From: Phoronis australis | Lineage: Eukaryota > Phoronida > Phoronidae | Direction of reading: 5' to 3' | Assembly (NCBI GenBank): GCA_002633005.1 | Contig: NMRA01000359.1 | Coordinates: 337,438-401,437, forward strand | DNA length: 64,000 bases | Shown: positions 24,801 to 36,800 of the stretch, one piece after another | How the letters are laid out: each line of letters opens with the position of its first letter | Position numbering within the stretch: the first letter of the stretch is position 1 | Notes under the pieces: generated by a model | What the model was told of the DNA's origin: nothing | Seen by the model: only the letters and a program-made list of their open reading frames with translations | The model's database searches: none | Made by a program: the position numbers and the translations under genes

Positions 24801-27800
24801 TAGTACATATCAAGCACCCACACACTAAGTACTGTCTCTTGCAGGGCTTGGAATGACCCATGACAAAAAAGAGGAAAATTTTCCTGCTGATGAATCATTC
24901 CACAAATAAATTGGCTTGTGTGATAGAAATAATTTTTGTGTTGTAAACTGTAATTGAAATAAACATTTTTGCACGAATAAAGTGAAAATAATGACAAAAA
25001 AAGAGATGAAGAAAAAGGAAAATGGAAACAAAATAAGAGGAAATCAAAAACAAAAAAGAGGAAATCCTCTTAAAAAATAATTAAAATTCCAAGCCCTACT
25101 CTTGAAGTGTACAACTTCTAAATATTAGACTAAGAACAGTACTCTCCGGATCCACAATATTTTGGTAGCTTCATTCAAATTACTGACAACAACAATGTGA
25201 TACAATAATTCATGATTGTGATCATGATACCACAGTGACTATTCCCATAAAAATATCACTCTCTTATGACAAGCTGAAGTCGGGCGCAAGACCAATAGAA
25301 GTTGAAATTTGGTCAACAACACGAGAGCCACTTAAATAACAAAACCTAACAACATAACAAGACAGAGCGCGTGCAATGAAAACCAAGTCAATGAATCGAG
25401 AAGTAGTAACAGTGACTGTTGACATGTCAAGATAAAATTAGTACAAACTCTGAGGTAATTTAAGGTCTTATCATCGAGGTAACTGCTTTTTGAATGATAT
25501 TCAAGATAAATGTTATCAGTAGATACCCAATACAGCTTAAGACGAAAACCAGCTGCGGAATTCAGAAAAATGATTAAACTCACTCAAGTTTCCGCGTAAG
25601 GTAAACTTGTGATAAAGTCCTCCACAGGTGCCTTTAGCGAAGATCAACTGGTACTTTTATGCGAACACAATGGATGTTTTGTATCATAGAAATGGATCAT
25701 GGTAGATCATTATGTATGAATTCTTTTACGATATCATACATTTTAGTCTTCAACAAATCTCTATTTCATCTCTCGAAGATGTAATTCAGAAAAGGCTTGG
25801 CATGCGCAATACCGAAATCATAATTGCTACATAAAGGGAATCAATGTGCTTTATAAGACACTCATAAATTGACTCTGGTCTAATTTCTTTGTTCGGAAAA
25901 CTTGGAGGGAAAAGTTTTTTTCAATTGAAAAGTGTCGTGCAGACCCACTGGTCGACAAGGTGCAAGTAAAAATGGTGCTTACCTTGGTAGGATCCCTTTT
26001 CTGCCAGTATGGTCTTCATGAGGTTCACGATGGGAAAAATCAAGTTACTTTGATCCAAGGGGCAGCGTGAACATAACTGGCCTGAAATATGCAACAAAGA
26101 TTACGATGGTTAGACAAACGGCAGATACCATAACAAAGTGTGGCATTTTAAATCAGCGTTGTACCTTGTGAACAAACAAAACAATCATTTATTAACTAAA
26201 GTTATCTATCATCTTGACCTGCGGAATAATGAGACGGGGAGAAACACCAAGATGACTTTCAGAAAAGCGGCGAAAGAGAAGCTCTGAAAAATTCATAACT
26301 TGAAGGGTGCTACGTTACATACCATTGGATACCACACAATGTCCATAATAAACTGACTATCAGGGGTTAATCGCGCGTTGTGTTTCTCCTTATTATCCTT
26401 GGTGAGAATTTTGTTAACGTGTTGCTCAACCCAGTCACTTGCTTTAATAGCAAAAATACCCAGAAGTCCAGCTTGAGTACTACAGTGCACAAGGTCATAC
26501 TGTTGGTGAAAAATTTTGGGTGGCTGGAGATCCTTATGACAACTGACCTCCTTTGTTGCAACAGGCCAAGCAATTTTTTGAATAACTTTTTAAATATTCA
26601 TTTAAAACCCATGAAATGTTATATTTTCAAAATCCAATATACAATGTAATTGCTAATTACTGACAGTGGTAATTTCTATTTTTAGCTTATGACGAGCTCA
26701 TAAATACTGGCTTGTTTAAGTAATTGTGAATATCAAATATCTGTCTCCAAGTCATAAGTCTCCTTCATGAAACAAATCCCAGATTTTTATCACCAAATGA
26801 GCAGACAAATAATATATTGTTTTTGTCTAAAACTTTAAAATTCAGTGTCAAGTCAGCAGTAAAGATTGAACGCGGGCCCAGTTTTACAACAGCAAGTATT
26901 CTAAAACAAAATTAAAGCTCATTGACTGAGGTGGGTTTATGGACGGTTTAAAAGTCAATTTACAAAATCTGGAACTTGGAAACACTAGTCAGCTACCTTT
27001 AACATACAATATTCTGAGAGGCCATAAAACATTGACTGACACCTTATATAACTAATATATTAAGGTAATTCTGCTGCTAACCGCAGCAGCTGTCTTTTAA
27101 TTGTTTAAGAAAACAATTGTCTATTAATGCATGCGCGCACCCAACCTAAAACTGTGGGGCTCGAATTTTTGAGAATGTGGATCTTTTACTAAGATTCACG
27201 GGGTACGTTCAGAACTATGACCTGCGCATTCGCCGAATTTTATTAGTCCCTGTCTTTTTAGTTGACACTTGACTCGTTTTCTACTTTTTTTCGGAGTTTT
27301 TATTTCTCAGAGGCGGACCTTTTTGCCCACTTCACCAAATGGGGGGATCGTTCGAGGCCCCCGAGCCCCCCCTGGGTGAACCCATGCAATGCATTAAGAG
27401 AATTCGTGCGAACAAATATCAAGAATAAAATTAATGCTACATTCCTTACCAGACAATCTTGTAACAAACAACATGAATTCATGGCTGACGTTTTTCTTGT
27501 TCCACTCACTCAAGGCGGGCAGACATTGACCCAGAACGAGGTTCTTATAGGCCCAGTCCCACTCCTCATAAATCGACAGCAGGTCTATCGCTTTCAGTTC
27601 ATCAAAACACTGTCCTAGAAAGAGAAAACATCAAATCAACATTCACGTCAAGAGGATAAGACATTGACTTATAGGCATATTTAGCACGGTGTCATTTTGA
27701 TCTTTTGAACCCAGTCAAATAAAATTAAAATTCCACAACTGAAAACAAAAATAACTATGTTACATTTTACAGCGCTTTGAATTACTAAGCACTTTGAAAA

Positions 27801-30800
27801 TTATTTAGGGACTATTGCCCTGGTCAATCCTTCTCAACTCCTCTGGAGAATACACTGGGTGTAATTGACCTATCGCAAGCTCCGCCCCTATGCGAAAAGT
27901 CACGTGATACCCGACAATCGAACGAGATGTCAGAGGCAAATACACTGTCGCTAAACGACGTTCCTGGTAATCGATGAGTGTTTTTGCACTATTTGAAAAC
28001 GCTTCGACAGAGACAAGAGGCGATGCTTTTCAACAGAGAATCTTACATTCGTGATATGGGAATTTGTAAAGGTGACGATGAAAAAATAAGTGCTCGAGGA
28101 GCCAGCGAAAATCCGAAGAACCCCTCCGCGGCCTCGGGGCCACCTTCACCTGACAAATGACAATGCCATTGATACGATATGTTCATGTAAAGCTGGGTAT
28201 GTACCTTAAAGTCGTATTATCTGTACGATTCCATACATTTCATGATCTTTCGAATAAAATCAGTGACGATTCACCGATATTTTTATTCTGTCGTCTGCTA
28301 AATTTCGCCAAATGAAAAGTAGGTCACAACTGCCTCCCGTTCAGTAACGCTAGGATCTAGCTAAAAAGCAAAACTTCGCGAGATTACATGAGATATTGCC
28401 GTGTATTTTAAATAAAAGCACGTGACTTTGACTAGGTTTTAGCTAGGTCCTAGCGTAGGTCCTAGCGGCTACTGAACGCATACCTGGTGGACTCCTGGAG
28501 TAAAGTAGGTCATAGATTACAGATAACACATGTACTATAGTGTCTGACTAGGTCTACTCGATAGCACTGTTCACGCTTTTCTGATCTTGTAACGAAATAT
28601 TTTGATAAAAAAATTCAGGTTCATAGCTCAGGTACACACTCAATTCGTCCTAGCCAAACAGTTAGCTCCGGTAGGTCTACTGAGGGCGGTGTCTAAGTCA
28701 AATTAATGTCTGGAATTCAGTGGCGGATCTAGGATACCACAAGGGGGCCCAACATATGTTGCCCCGTGGCATTGGGCAAAGTGCGATTGTATGTGCACAG
28801 GCGGGCTGAAAGTTGCAGTGGCCAGGGATGTGGACCGTTGGACCTCCTGTTCAGAAAATCTATCGGTGGACTAAAAGAAACAGGAACACTGACGATTCCG
28901 CCACTATCTGGGGTCTGAGCCCCCCCCTCTTCCGCTACCGGTTCTAGTTACTGAACTCAATATTTCCTCACGCTTCACGCTCTTGCTGTTTCATTTTGCC
29001 CAAATTGTCCGTTTTCACTATTAAGACATTTCAATTAGGCCTACCTTCTTATGAACTTGGAATTCTTTGTAGTTTCATTCCATAAAGGTAGCTTTCATTT
29101 AATTTTGAAGGTAGCATGATCACTAAGTCGTGGTATGGTTACAAAAGATTACAAGTCTCGTGTGCCGGGTAGTTGCAAAAATAGAGTATTTACAAAAATA
29201 ACGCTAATTCTTTGTTTAAGCTTCATAAATCTAAATATCATGTTTGAGCAACTTCAAAGTGAGCTCTCTCTAACTCTACAGACATAGTGTATACTAGAGG
29301 TACACCTCAAAAAGTAATTCAACAGTTTATTTTTAGTGACAACAGCTCGACCAAGGCTTTGAGTTCCGGCAGTAATCCAGTGCCCTTCCCTGTGCCGATC
29401 GAATCTCTGAATTTTGACCGGGAGAGAAGTTCAGTTGAACGCCAGCCTACGGTTTATGAATAACAAAAATGTACCTCTGATACGAAACAAAATAATGTCC
29501 ATTAGGTTGAAATAAATAACAAAAAACATAAAATAAAAATGTCCTTGAAAACAACAATTTCCGGGTACTACCGCTAGAGTGCTGAGATCAAGGAGGTGTC
29601 GAGACAAAGGCGGCCATCGTAGGAAACTCGAGAGTCAAAATCTGAGATAGCCTTGCACCACAGCCACCAAGCTATTAAGTGCGTATCTTGGAACTAATAT
29701 ATTTGTGTTTATTACAGCCTTCGAGTTATCAAGAAACATCGCTATGTTCAGCTGCTCGTGTGGCCGTACACTCCATTGTTTACGCTTTTCAACATCATTT
29801 TTCGGCTTAGGACATGCCAAAAATGACGGGATATTATTCTGGAGCAGCATAGCGGCTGTCGGTGCTACACACGCCATATCAACACCGTTTCCCCATTCTT
29901 AGCGGACAATTTCTTGAGCTATAGACTAAAGTAAGTTTTACTCGACTACGTGTGGTTTGTCGGGTAAAATGGCGGCTTGGAAACGCAGACGAATGTGTGC
30001 CAAGAATGCAGCGTTTTGATTGGTCAATTAAGCCGTCCGTCATAATCCTGGCGATAGGTCAATTATTGTCAAGACTAATTGACTAAATTAAATCCAAACA
30101 CATCATTTTGTAAAAATTTCAAGACAGTATTAAAATACCCTTGGCTTATGGTTACATGAATAGGAAAAATATCCAAAACCTGTGGCATTTTTGACAAAGT
30201 GATGTGACTGTGCATTTCAATTTGCAGGTCCATATTAAGTCATGATACCAACAGACATGCCATCAACAAATTTATTATCAGTTACAAATTGCCCTTTCAT
30301 AGGCATTCTCTAGAATAAGTTCTTAAAGTTTTATTGCATGTTTGTTTTGTGGAGTAGCAATAAATCACTGTAGCTACTGGCATACGAGTTACATTGGTGG
30401 ATCCAGGGGGTCAAAGGGGTGCGAATTCCCCATTTTCCCCTTGATTTTAGTGAATTTTCAAATTATTAAATTGGACCTCCCTTTTTTAAAAAATCCTGGA
30501 TCCACCCCTGAGTTACATTCACATTTTTTACATATTGAGTCCATCAATGGAAATATTTACGCACTCGCCACACACTCATTAGAGATGCTATGTCTCATTA
30601 AACTGGGAACATTAAAATTTGTAGCAAGCGCCACCTTGTGACTTCCTTGAGAACAGTGTATACAAGTATAATCAAGAAAAGAAACAATTTGTAAATAAAC
30701 GTGGTTTTAAAGAAACCCAAACATTATGCAATTATTATCTGATAGTGAAATGAGCAAATCATAAAAGCTGAGACTTGTTTTACTAGGGTATCGATGACAT

Positions 30801-33800
30801 ACTACCATACTCGTTTACATAAAAATAGTCTCGCAAAACAAAACTTTCCCAAGATTATACTGGTTACTGGGTCTCAGATGGTTTCCAGCACATAGAAAGA
30901 GTGGGGGGGGGTTCTTTGCGAACTAGTACTTCATTTGCATATTCACAATTTAATGAGACATAGCATCTTTAAGAAAAAGCAATCTTACTGTTTTTGGTGT
31001 TACCTTTAGTAAAAATACAGATTCCTGGTTACCATGGAAATGCATTTTTCCACGTCAATTCCTGTTATTAGGCATGTACTTACTATCCGTGGAACAATGC
31101 AGAGTGACGTAAATGGAATGACAAACGGCCCATATCTTGGTTCTGCATTCACTGCCAAGGAGGACACAAAATGTCCTACTCCCTATTAACACAGCCTGTG
31201 CAGGCCACTTGTACTTGCTCAATGGAAGTGAATGTAAAAGCGAGATGCAGGCCCTTTATCGGCTGTTCACGACAATTCCTGGTGTTCCACGGATAGCTCA
31301 TACTCACCAAGCAATGCATTTCCATGGTAACCAGGAATCTGTATTTTTACTACAACGTTACAGGGAATCTGCCTTTTACTGAAAAGTTAACAATTGTCAT
31401 AAAAAACATTTCTTTCCCTAATGCATTCGTCCCAAAATTGTTCCGTTGCATATGGGCAATTTGTGCTCTCCCAAGGCATGACCAAAAAGAAACGTGATCA
31501 ACAGCATACCATTTTCAGGGTTTTTACAAATATTTGTCTTTTGAAACTTGCAGTCGTGTCGCCCTTCTCACGACATCCTAGCTCTGTCGTTGAATTGTGT
31601 CACGTTTAAAATTTTCTGTGCAACACTAACCAATCTCCCGAGTACATTAAACAATGGAAGTGCGGCAGTTCTTCCCCTGTTTAGCATACTTGGTAGTCAA
31701 AAGAAATTAAATTTTGACAAATTTCTCACATCAAATATCAAGCAGGTCTTGGAATGACCAATGACAAAAAACGTGGAAACTTTGAAACTTTTACGGCCCA
31801 AATCTTGCCCGATAACCAGCCTTGAAATGGTCAGTCAGTGTGAACCCACCACGCTGTCCCAGATGCCCCGGCAATGTTGACAATTTACGTTCCTCCGAAA
31901 CATAAAGAGCAACTTCCGCTTTTCGAGGTGAACGTCGTCTGCAACGCCGCGGTAAGAAAGGAATTTCCCGCGGAAATTTTATATCCAATCCGATTTTTTA
32001 CGCGGAAATATTATAAAAAAAGCGGAAAGCACATTTGAAAAAAGCGGAAATCCGCGTTTCCGCGGAAAATTCCAAGCCCTGATAAAGATTAAGGAATTTT
32101 TTTGCTAGCTCCGTAAATAGTTGTGATGAGACCAATAGATGGCGTGTATGAAGGCTAGTAATTCTTAAATATTTATATGTAAATCTTAATCCGGTGTGGA
32201 AATATAGATTGTTCATTAGGTCGTGTGATGTGGCCAATAGGTGGTGTGCAAACCATTCTCAAAATGTTTGTGAAGAAAGTAATTCTTACTCATAACATTT
32301 TGTAAAGTTGCAACAAGACAAACAGCCATTAAAGATAGAAAAAATGACAATTTTGGTAATTATTTTGTGAGAAAGAAGCAAAAATGTACCCGCAAATAGC
32401 GTAAACAATTTAATATTCTCATTTAAAGTGCTATGGGATTGAATGAAAGCAACTCTTACTGTCTCTCATTTGACCCTTTTTTATCCTGTCAAACACCGCC
32501 TGTACATAGACAGTGACATCTAGTGGCCTGTCCTGGAAGCCGCACAGTTGCTCAAGGACGGATCGGGCCTTACGATTCTTGGCTAGCTTCAGCTTCTTGA
32601 ACATGATGTACTCCGACACCTCAATAAAAGCACAGTCAGCGCCACCTGTATGAAGGAAGAGGTGTTACTTATCATGACTGGAAACCTAAAAACAACCACT
32701 TAACAGCATCCACGGTAATTCAATTATTAAAAAATTTTATCGCGACAGTTTGCTGTTATTTCATGGCTAACACAGCTTTAAGAGAACTGATTTTAATAGT
32801 TTAAATACAGCTGTTTTAAGCCAACAAGTCATTACAACCAGAGAACATGGTGTGTTTTCAACTAGCATAAACAACAAGGAATCAACATTATGATGCAGGC
32901 ATACTCTTTGTCATTTTGTACACACACTGATGCTTTGGGCAAAAAGGCAACAAAAAGAAAACGAGGGCGATGCTGAATCAACTGTAGGAACGCCTTACAC
33001 ACAAAACACAACAGGCATTGTCTAAACAATACTCACTAGGAAATGTTTAAAATTTAGAAAAACAAATTCATTTTCTGACAGAAGCGTGGCGAAAATCAAA
33101 TGTAAGACCCTTTCACAAGCACCTGAGTAGCAAACTAGTCAAAGCATTCCCATAGAAAGCTTTACAACCACAATTCTGATTGAAAAACATAGCCTGCAGG
33201 AAAATTCGTTCACCAAATAAAACTGTATAAAGTGAATATGTGTGCTCAAAATGTTACTTTTTGAAAGCGTTTCTGGTATTTTGAGCTTTTCAGGTCATTT
33301 TAATAAATTTTAAATAAAATTAAACTTCAAATCAAAAGTCTGGCGCCATGAGCATGTTGCTCAATAAAAACTCTGTGTGTCTGTCCAACTGGAGCGTTGT
33401 TGCATATCCTAAAAGCTTTTCACCCATTTCTGGCATCATTGCTCAAATCAAAGGCAAATTTCTATGTATCAAGATGGCACCAAAAATCGAGCATTGACCA
33501 GAGTTATCAGTTTCAGAACTTCCTCAATGCATCACACTTCAAGTTGTTTGATTTTCTTTTTTGTGAAAATCAACTTGGAGGTTCAAAATATGAACACCAA
33601 ACTGACCAAAAATGCCTTCAAAAAGGCAAATAAACGTTCCATTTGACATGGAGAGTAGGCACAATTTAACCTGTCAATGAACAGGCATACTAGGCACCTC
33701 ACCCTGCACAGACTTTCCTAAAATTACTTACAGCCAGACATATCATATCAGTCTATAATTCAGATGAATGTACATGAATGAAATGTCCGTCAGGTCCCAC

Positions 33801-36800
33801 GGTATATAAGAACAGAGTATCACCTGTCACTCAATTAGAATTTTACCGCCTACCTATGCAGATTTTCCTTAACAAGGCTTGCGGCCAGACCGACGCAACC
33901 GTCATCATGATGTTCACAATGTCCACTGACTTCGAGGAGAACAGGTTGTAGNACAAATATTTGTCTTTTGAAACTTGCAGTCGTGTCGCCCTTCTCACGA
34001 CATCCTAGCTCTGTCGTTGAATTGTGTCACGTTTAAAATTTTCTGTGCAACACTAACCAATCTCCCGAGTACATTAAACAATGGAAGTGCGGCAGTTCTT
34101 CCCATTTAGCATACTTGGTAGTCAAAAGAAATTAAATTTTGACAAATTTCTCACATCAAATATAAAGATTAAGGATTTTTTTGCTAGCTGTGTAAATATT
34201 TGTGATGAGACCAATAGATGGCGTGTATGAAGGCTAGTAATTCTTTATGTAAATCTTAATCCGGTGTGGAAAAATATAGATTGTTCATTAAGTCGTGTGA
34301 TGTGGCCAATAGGTGGTGTGCAAACCATTCTCAAAATGTTTGTGAAGAAAGTAATTCTTACTCATAACATTTTGTAAAGTTGCAACAAGACAAACAGCCA
34401 TTAAAGATAGAAAAAAATGACAATTTTGGTAATTATTTTGTGTGAAAGAAGCAAAAATGTACCTGCAAATAGCGTAAACAATTTAATATTCTCATTTAAA
34501 GTGCTATGGGATTGAATGAAAGCAACTCTTACTGTCTCTCATTTGACCCTTTTTTATCCTGTCAAACACCGCCTGTACATAGACAGTGACATCTAGTGGC
34601 CTGTCCTGGAAGCCACACAGTTGCTCAAGGACGGATCGGGCCTTACGATTCTTGGCTAGCTTCAGCTTCTTGAACATGATGTACTCCGACACCTCAATAA
34701 AAGCACAGTCAGCGCCACCTGTATGAGGGAAGAGGTGTTACTTATCATGACTGGAAACCTAAAAACAACCACTTAACAGCACCCACGGTAATTCAATTAT
34801 TAAAAAATTTTATCGCGACAGTTTGCTGTTATTTCACGACTAACAGAGCTTTAAGAGAACTGATTTTAATAGTTTAAATACAGCTGTTTTAAGCCAACAA
34901 GTCCTTACAACCAGAGAACATGGTGTGTTTTCAACTAGCATAAACAACAAGGGATCAACATTATGATGCAGGCATACTCTTTGTCATTTTGTACACACAC
35001 TGATGCTTTGGGCAAAAAGGCAACAAAAAGAAAACGAGGGCAATGCTGAATCAACTGTAGGAACGCCTTACACACAAAACACAACAGGCATTGTCTAAAC
35101 AATACTCACTAGGAAATGTTTAAAATTTAGAAAAACAAATTCATTTTCTGACAGAAGCGTGGCGAAAATCAAATGTAAGACCCTTTCACAAGCACCTGAG
35201 TAGCAAACTAGTCAAAGCATTCCCATAGAAAGCTTTACAACCACAATTCTGATTGAAAAACATAGCCTGCAGGAAAATTCGTTCACCAAATAAAACTGTA
35301 TAAAGTGAATATGTGTGCTCAAAATGTTACTTTTTGAAAGCGTTTCTGGTATTTTGAGCTTTTCAGGTCATTTTAATAAATTTTAAATAAAATTAAACTT
35401 CAAATCAAAAGTCTGGCGCCATGAGCATGTTGCTCAATAAAAACTCTGTGTGTCTGTCCAACTGGAGCGTTGTTGCATATCCTAAAAGCTTTTCACCCAT
35501 TTCTGGCATCATTGCTCAAATCAAAGGCAAATTTCTATGTATCAAGATGGCACCAAAAATCGAGCATTGACCAGAGTTATCAGTTTCAGAACTTCCTCAA
35601 TGCATCACACTTCAAGTTGTTTGATTTTCTTTTTTGTGAAAATCAACTTGGAGGTTCAAAATATGAACACCAAACTGACCAAAAATGCCTTCAAAAAGGC
35701 AAATAAACGTTCCATTTGACATGGAGAGTAGGCACAATTTAACCTGTCAATGAACAGGCATACTAGGCACCTCAACCTGCACAGACTTTCCTAAAATTAC
35801 TTACAGCCAGACATATCATATCAGTCTATAATTCAGATGAATGTACATGAATGAAATGTCCGTCAGGTCCCACGGTATATAAGAACAGAGTATCACCTGT
35901 CACTCAATTAGAATTTTACCGCCTACCTATGCAGATTTTCCTTAACAAGGCTTGCGGCCAGACCGACGCAACCGTCATCATGATGTTCACAATGTCCACT
36001 GACTTCGAGGAGAACAGGTTGTAGAGAAACTGGTGCACCTTATCCAGTAACGCTAGAGCTTGGCAGAAGGCGATGTAGAACCGACTGAAAGTATGACACA
36101 TTTATGCACAAGTGAGCGCAGTGTTGCTGAAGTTTGGACATTTTTATAGGAGCATGGTACTAAAGTTGGAACATACCAGTTAATCACTGCAGAAGTCACA
36201 TTATGCATAATACTTGAATGACAGAAAATGGGCTTTCAGTTGCAGGCATCTGGCCGGTTTGCATTGCATAACATTTATAATAAGAGCTTAATGACTAGAA
36301 AAAATTGCCAGTTTTGTGACGTCAAACACATTCTTCATCAATGACAAGGCAAAGCCTGATAGTCATGTCATACAGTACAAGACAAACAGGTAAACAGACA
36401 AAAAGCGTTTTCCCATCATGACGGCGAATTACGTAAACAAGAAAAACAAATGGTACAGAGACAAAATTCTAATTACAGAACGGTTTCGCCACCTTCCTGA
36501 CTTTCCTGATAATTACCCTTCATTCTCGGTCATCAGCGGAGTCTACTGTAGTTCAAAAAGAATACGCAGAACTTTTGCAAGAATATGCCGAAGTTCTGCA
36601 AGAGCCAGTGAAACTTTGGAATGATTATTTGGAAGTTCCGCTCAAACGTCTTACTACACAGTGTCTAGGAGAACTCCTGCACTACCTTGCAGAACTCCTG
36701 CATTACCTTGCAGAACTCCTGCAGAACCTTGCAGAACTCCTGCATTACCTTGCAGAACTTTCACATTGCCATGTGGAGCTTCATCGTGTCAAAAAATGAA

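Larger units (their letters stand above)
27863..30064. mobile_element. THAP-bearing DNA transposon, degraded (2.2 kb)
   Basis: Inverted ends AATTGACCTATCGC (27863) and the exact complement (30051-30064). With TGACC... as the start, both sides are flanked by AT. On the minus strand from about 29,900 a frame-broken THAP-like finger is readable: MGKRC...YGVCSTDSRY in one frame and CPKPKNDVEKRKQW, RPHEQLN in the next. On the plus strand 27978-28160 is a 60-residue ORF of unknown nature. The element at 55843-56021 has the same two ends and no middle. The AT flank and THAP domain suggest an ISL2EU-like element, but that is inference. A second MITE (28337-28480) and a GTGGCGGA element (28719-28905) appear nested inside. 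Confidence 0.7.
31526..33951. repeat. Duplicated ICE1 segment, first copy
   Basis: Matches 33953-36025 base for base except for scattered differences and one MITE (31743-32081). It contains ICE1 exon 15 and the left part of exon 14, and ends at the n at 33952 in the middle of exon 14. Confidence 0.85.

Noticed and set aside
27262-27618. 118-codon plus-strand ORF
   Set aside because: Antisense to ICE1 exon 16 and its flanks.
33397-33646. 78-codon plus-strand ORF, repeated at 35470-35719
   Set aside because: Its identity in both copies comes from the haplotype duplication, not coding constraint; no homology or splice signals.
36575-36799. Leu-rich LHYLAEL repeat ORF
   Set aside because: Made by the 21-bp tandem repeat in an ICE1 intron.
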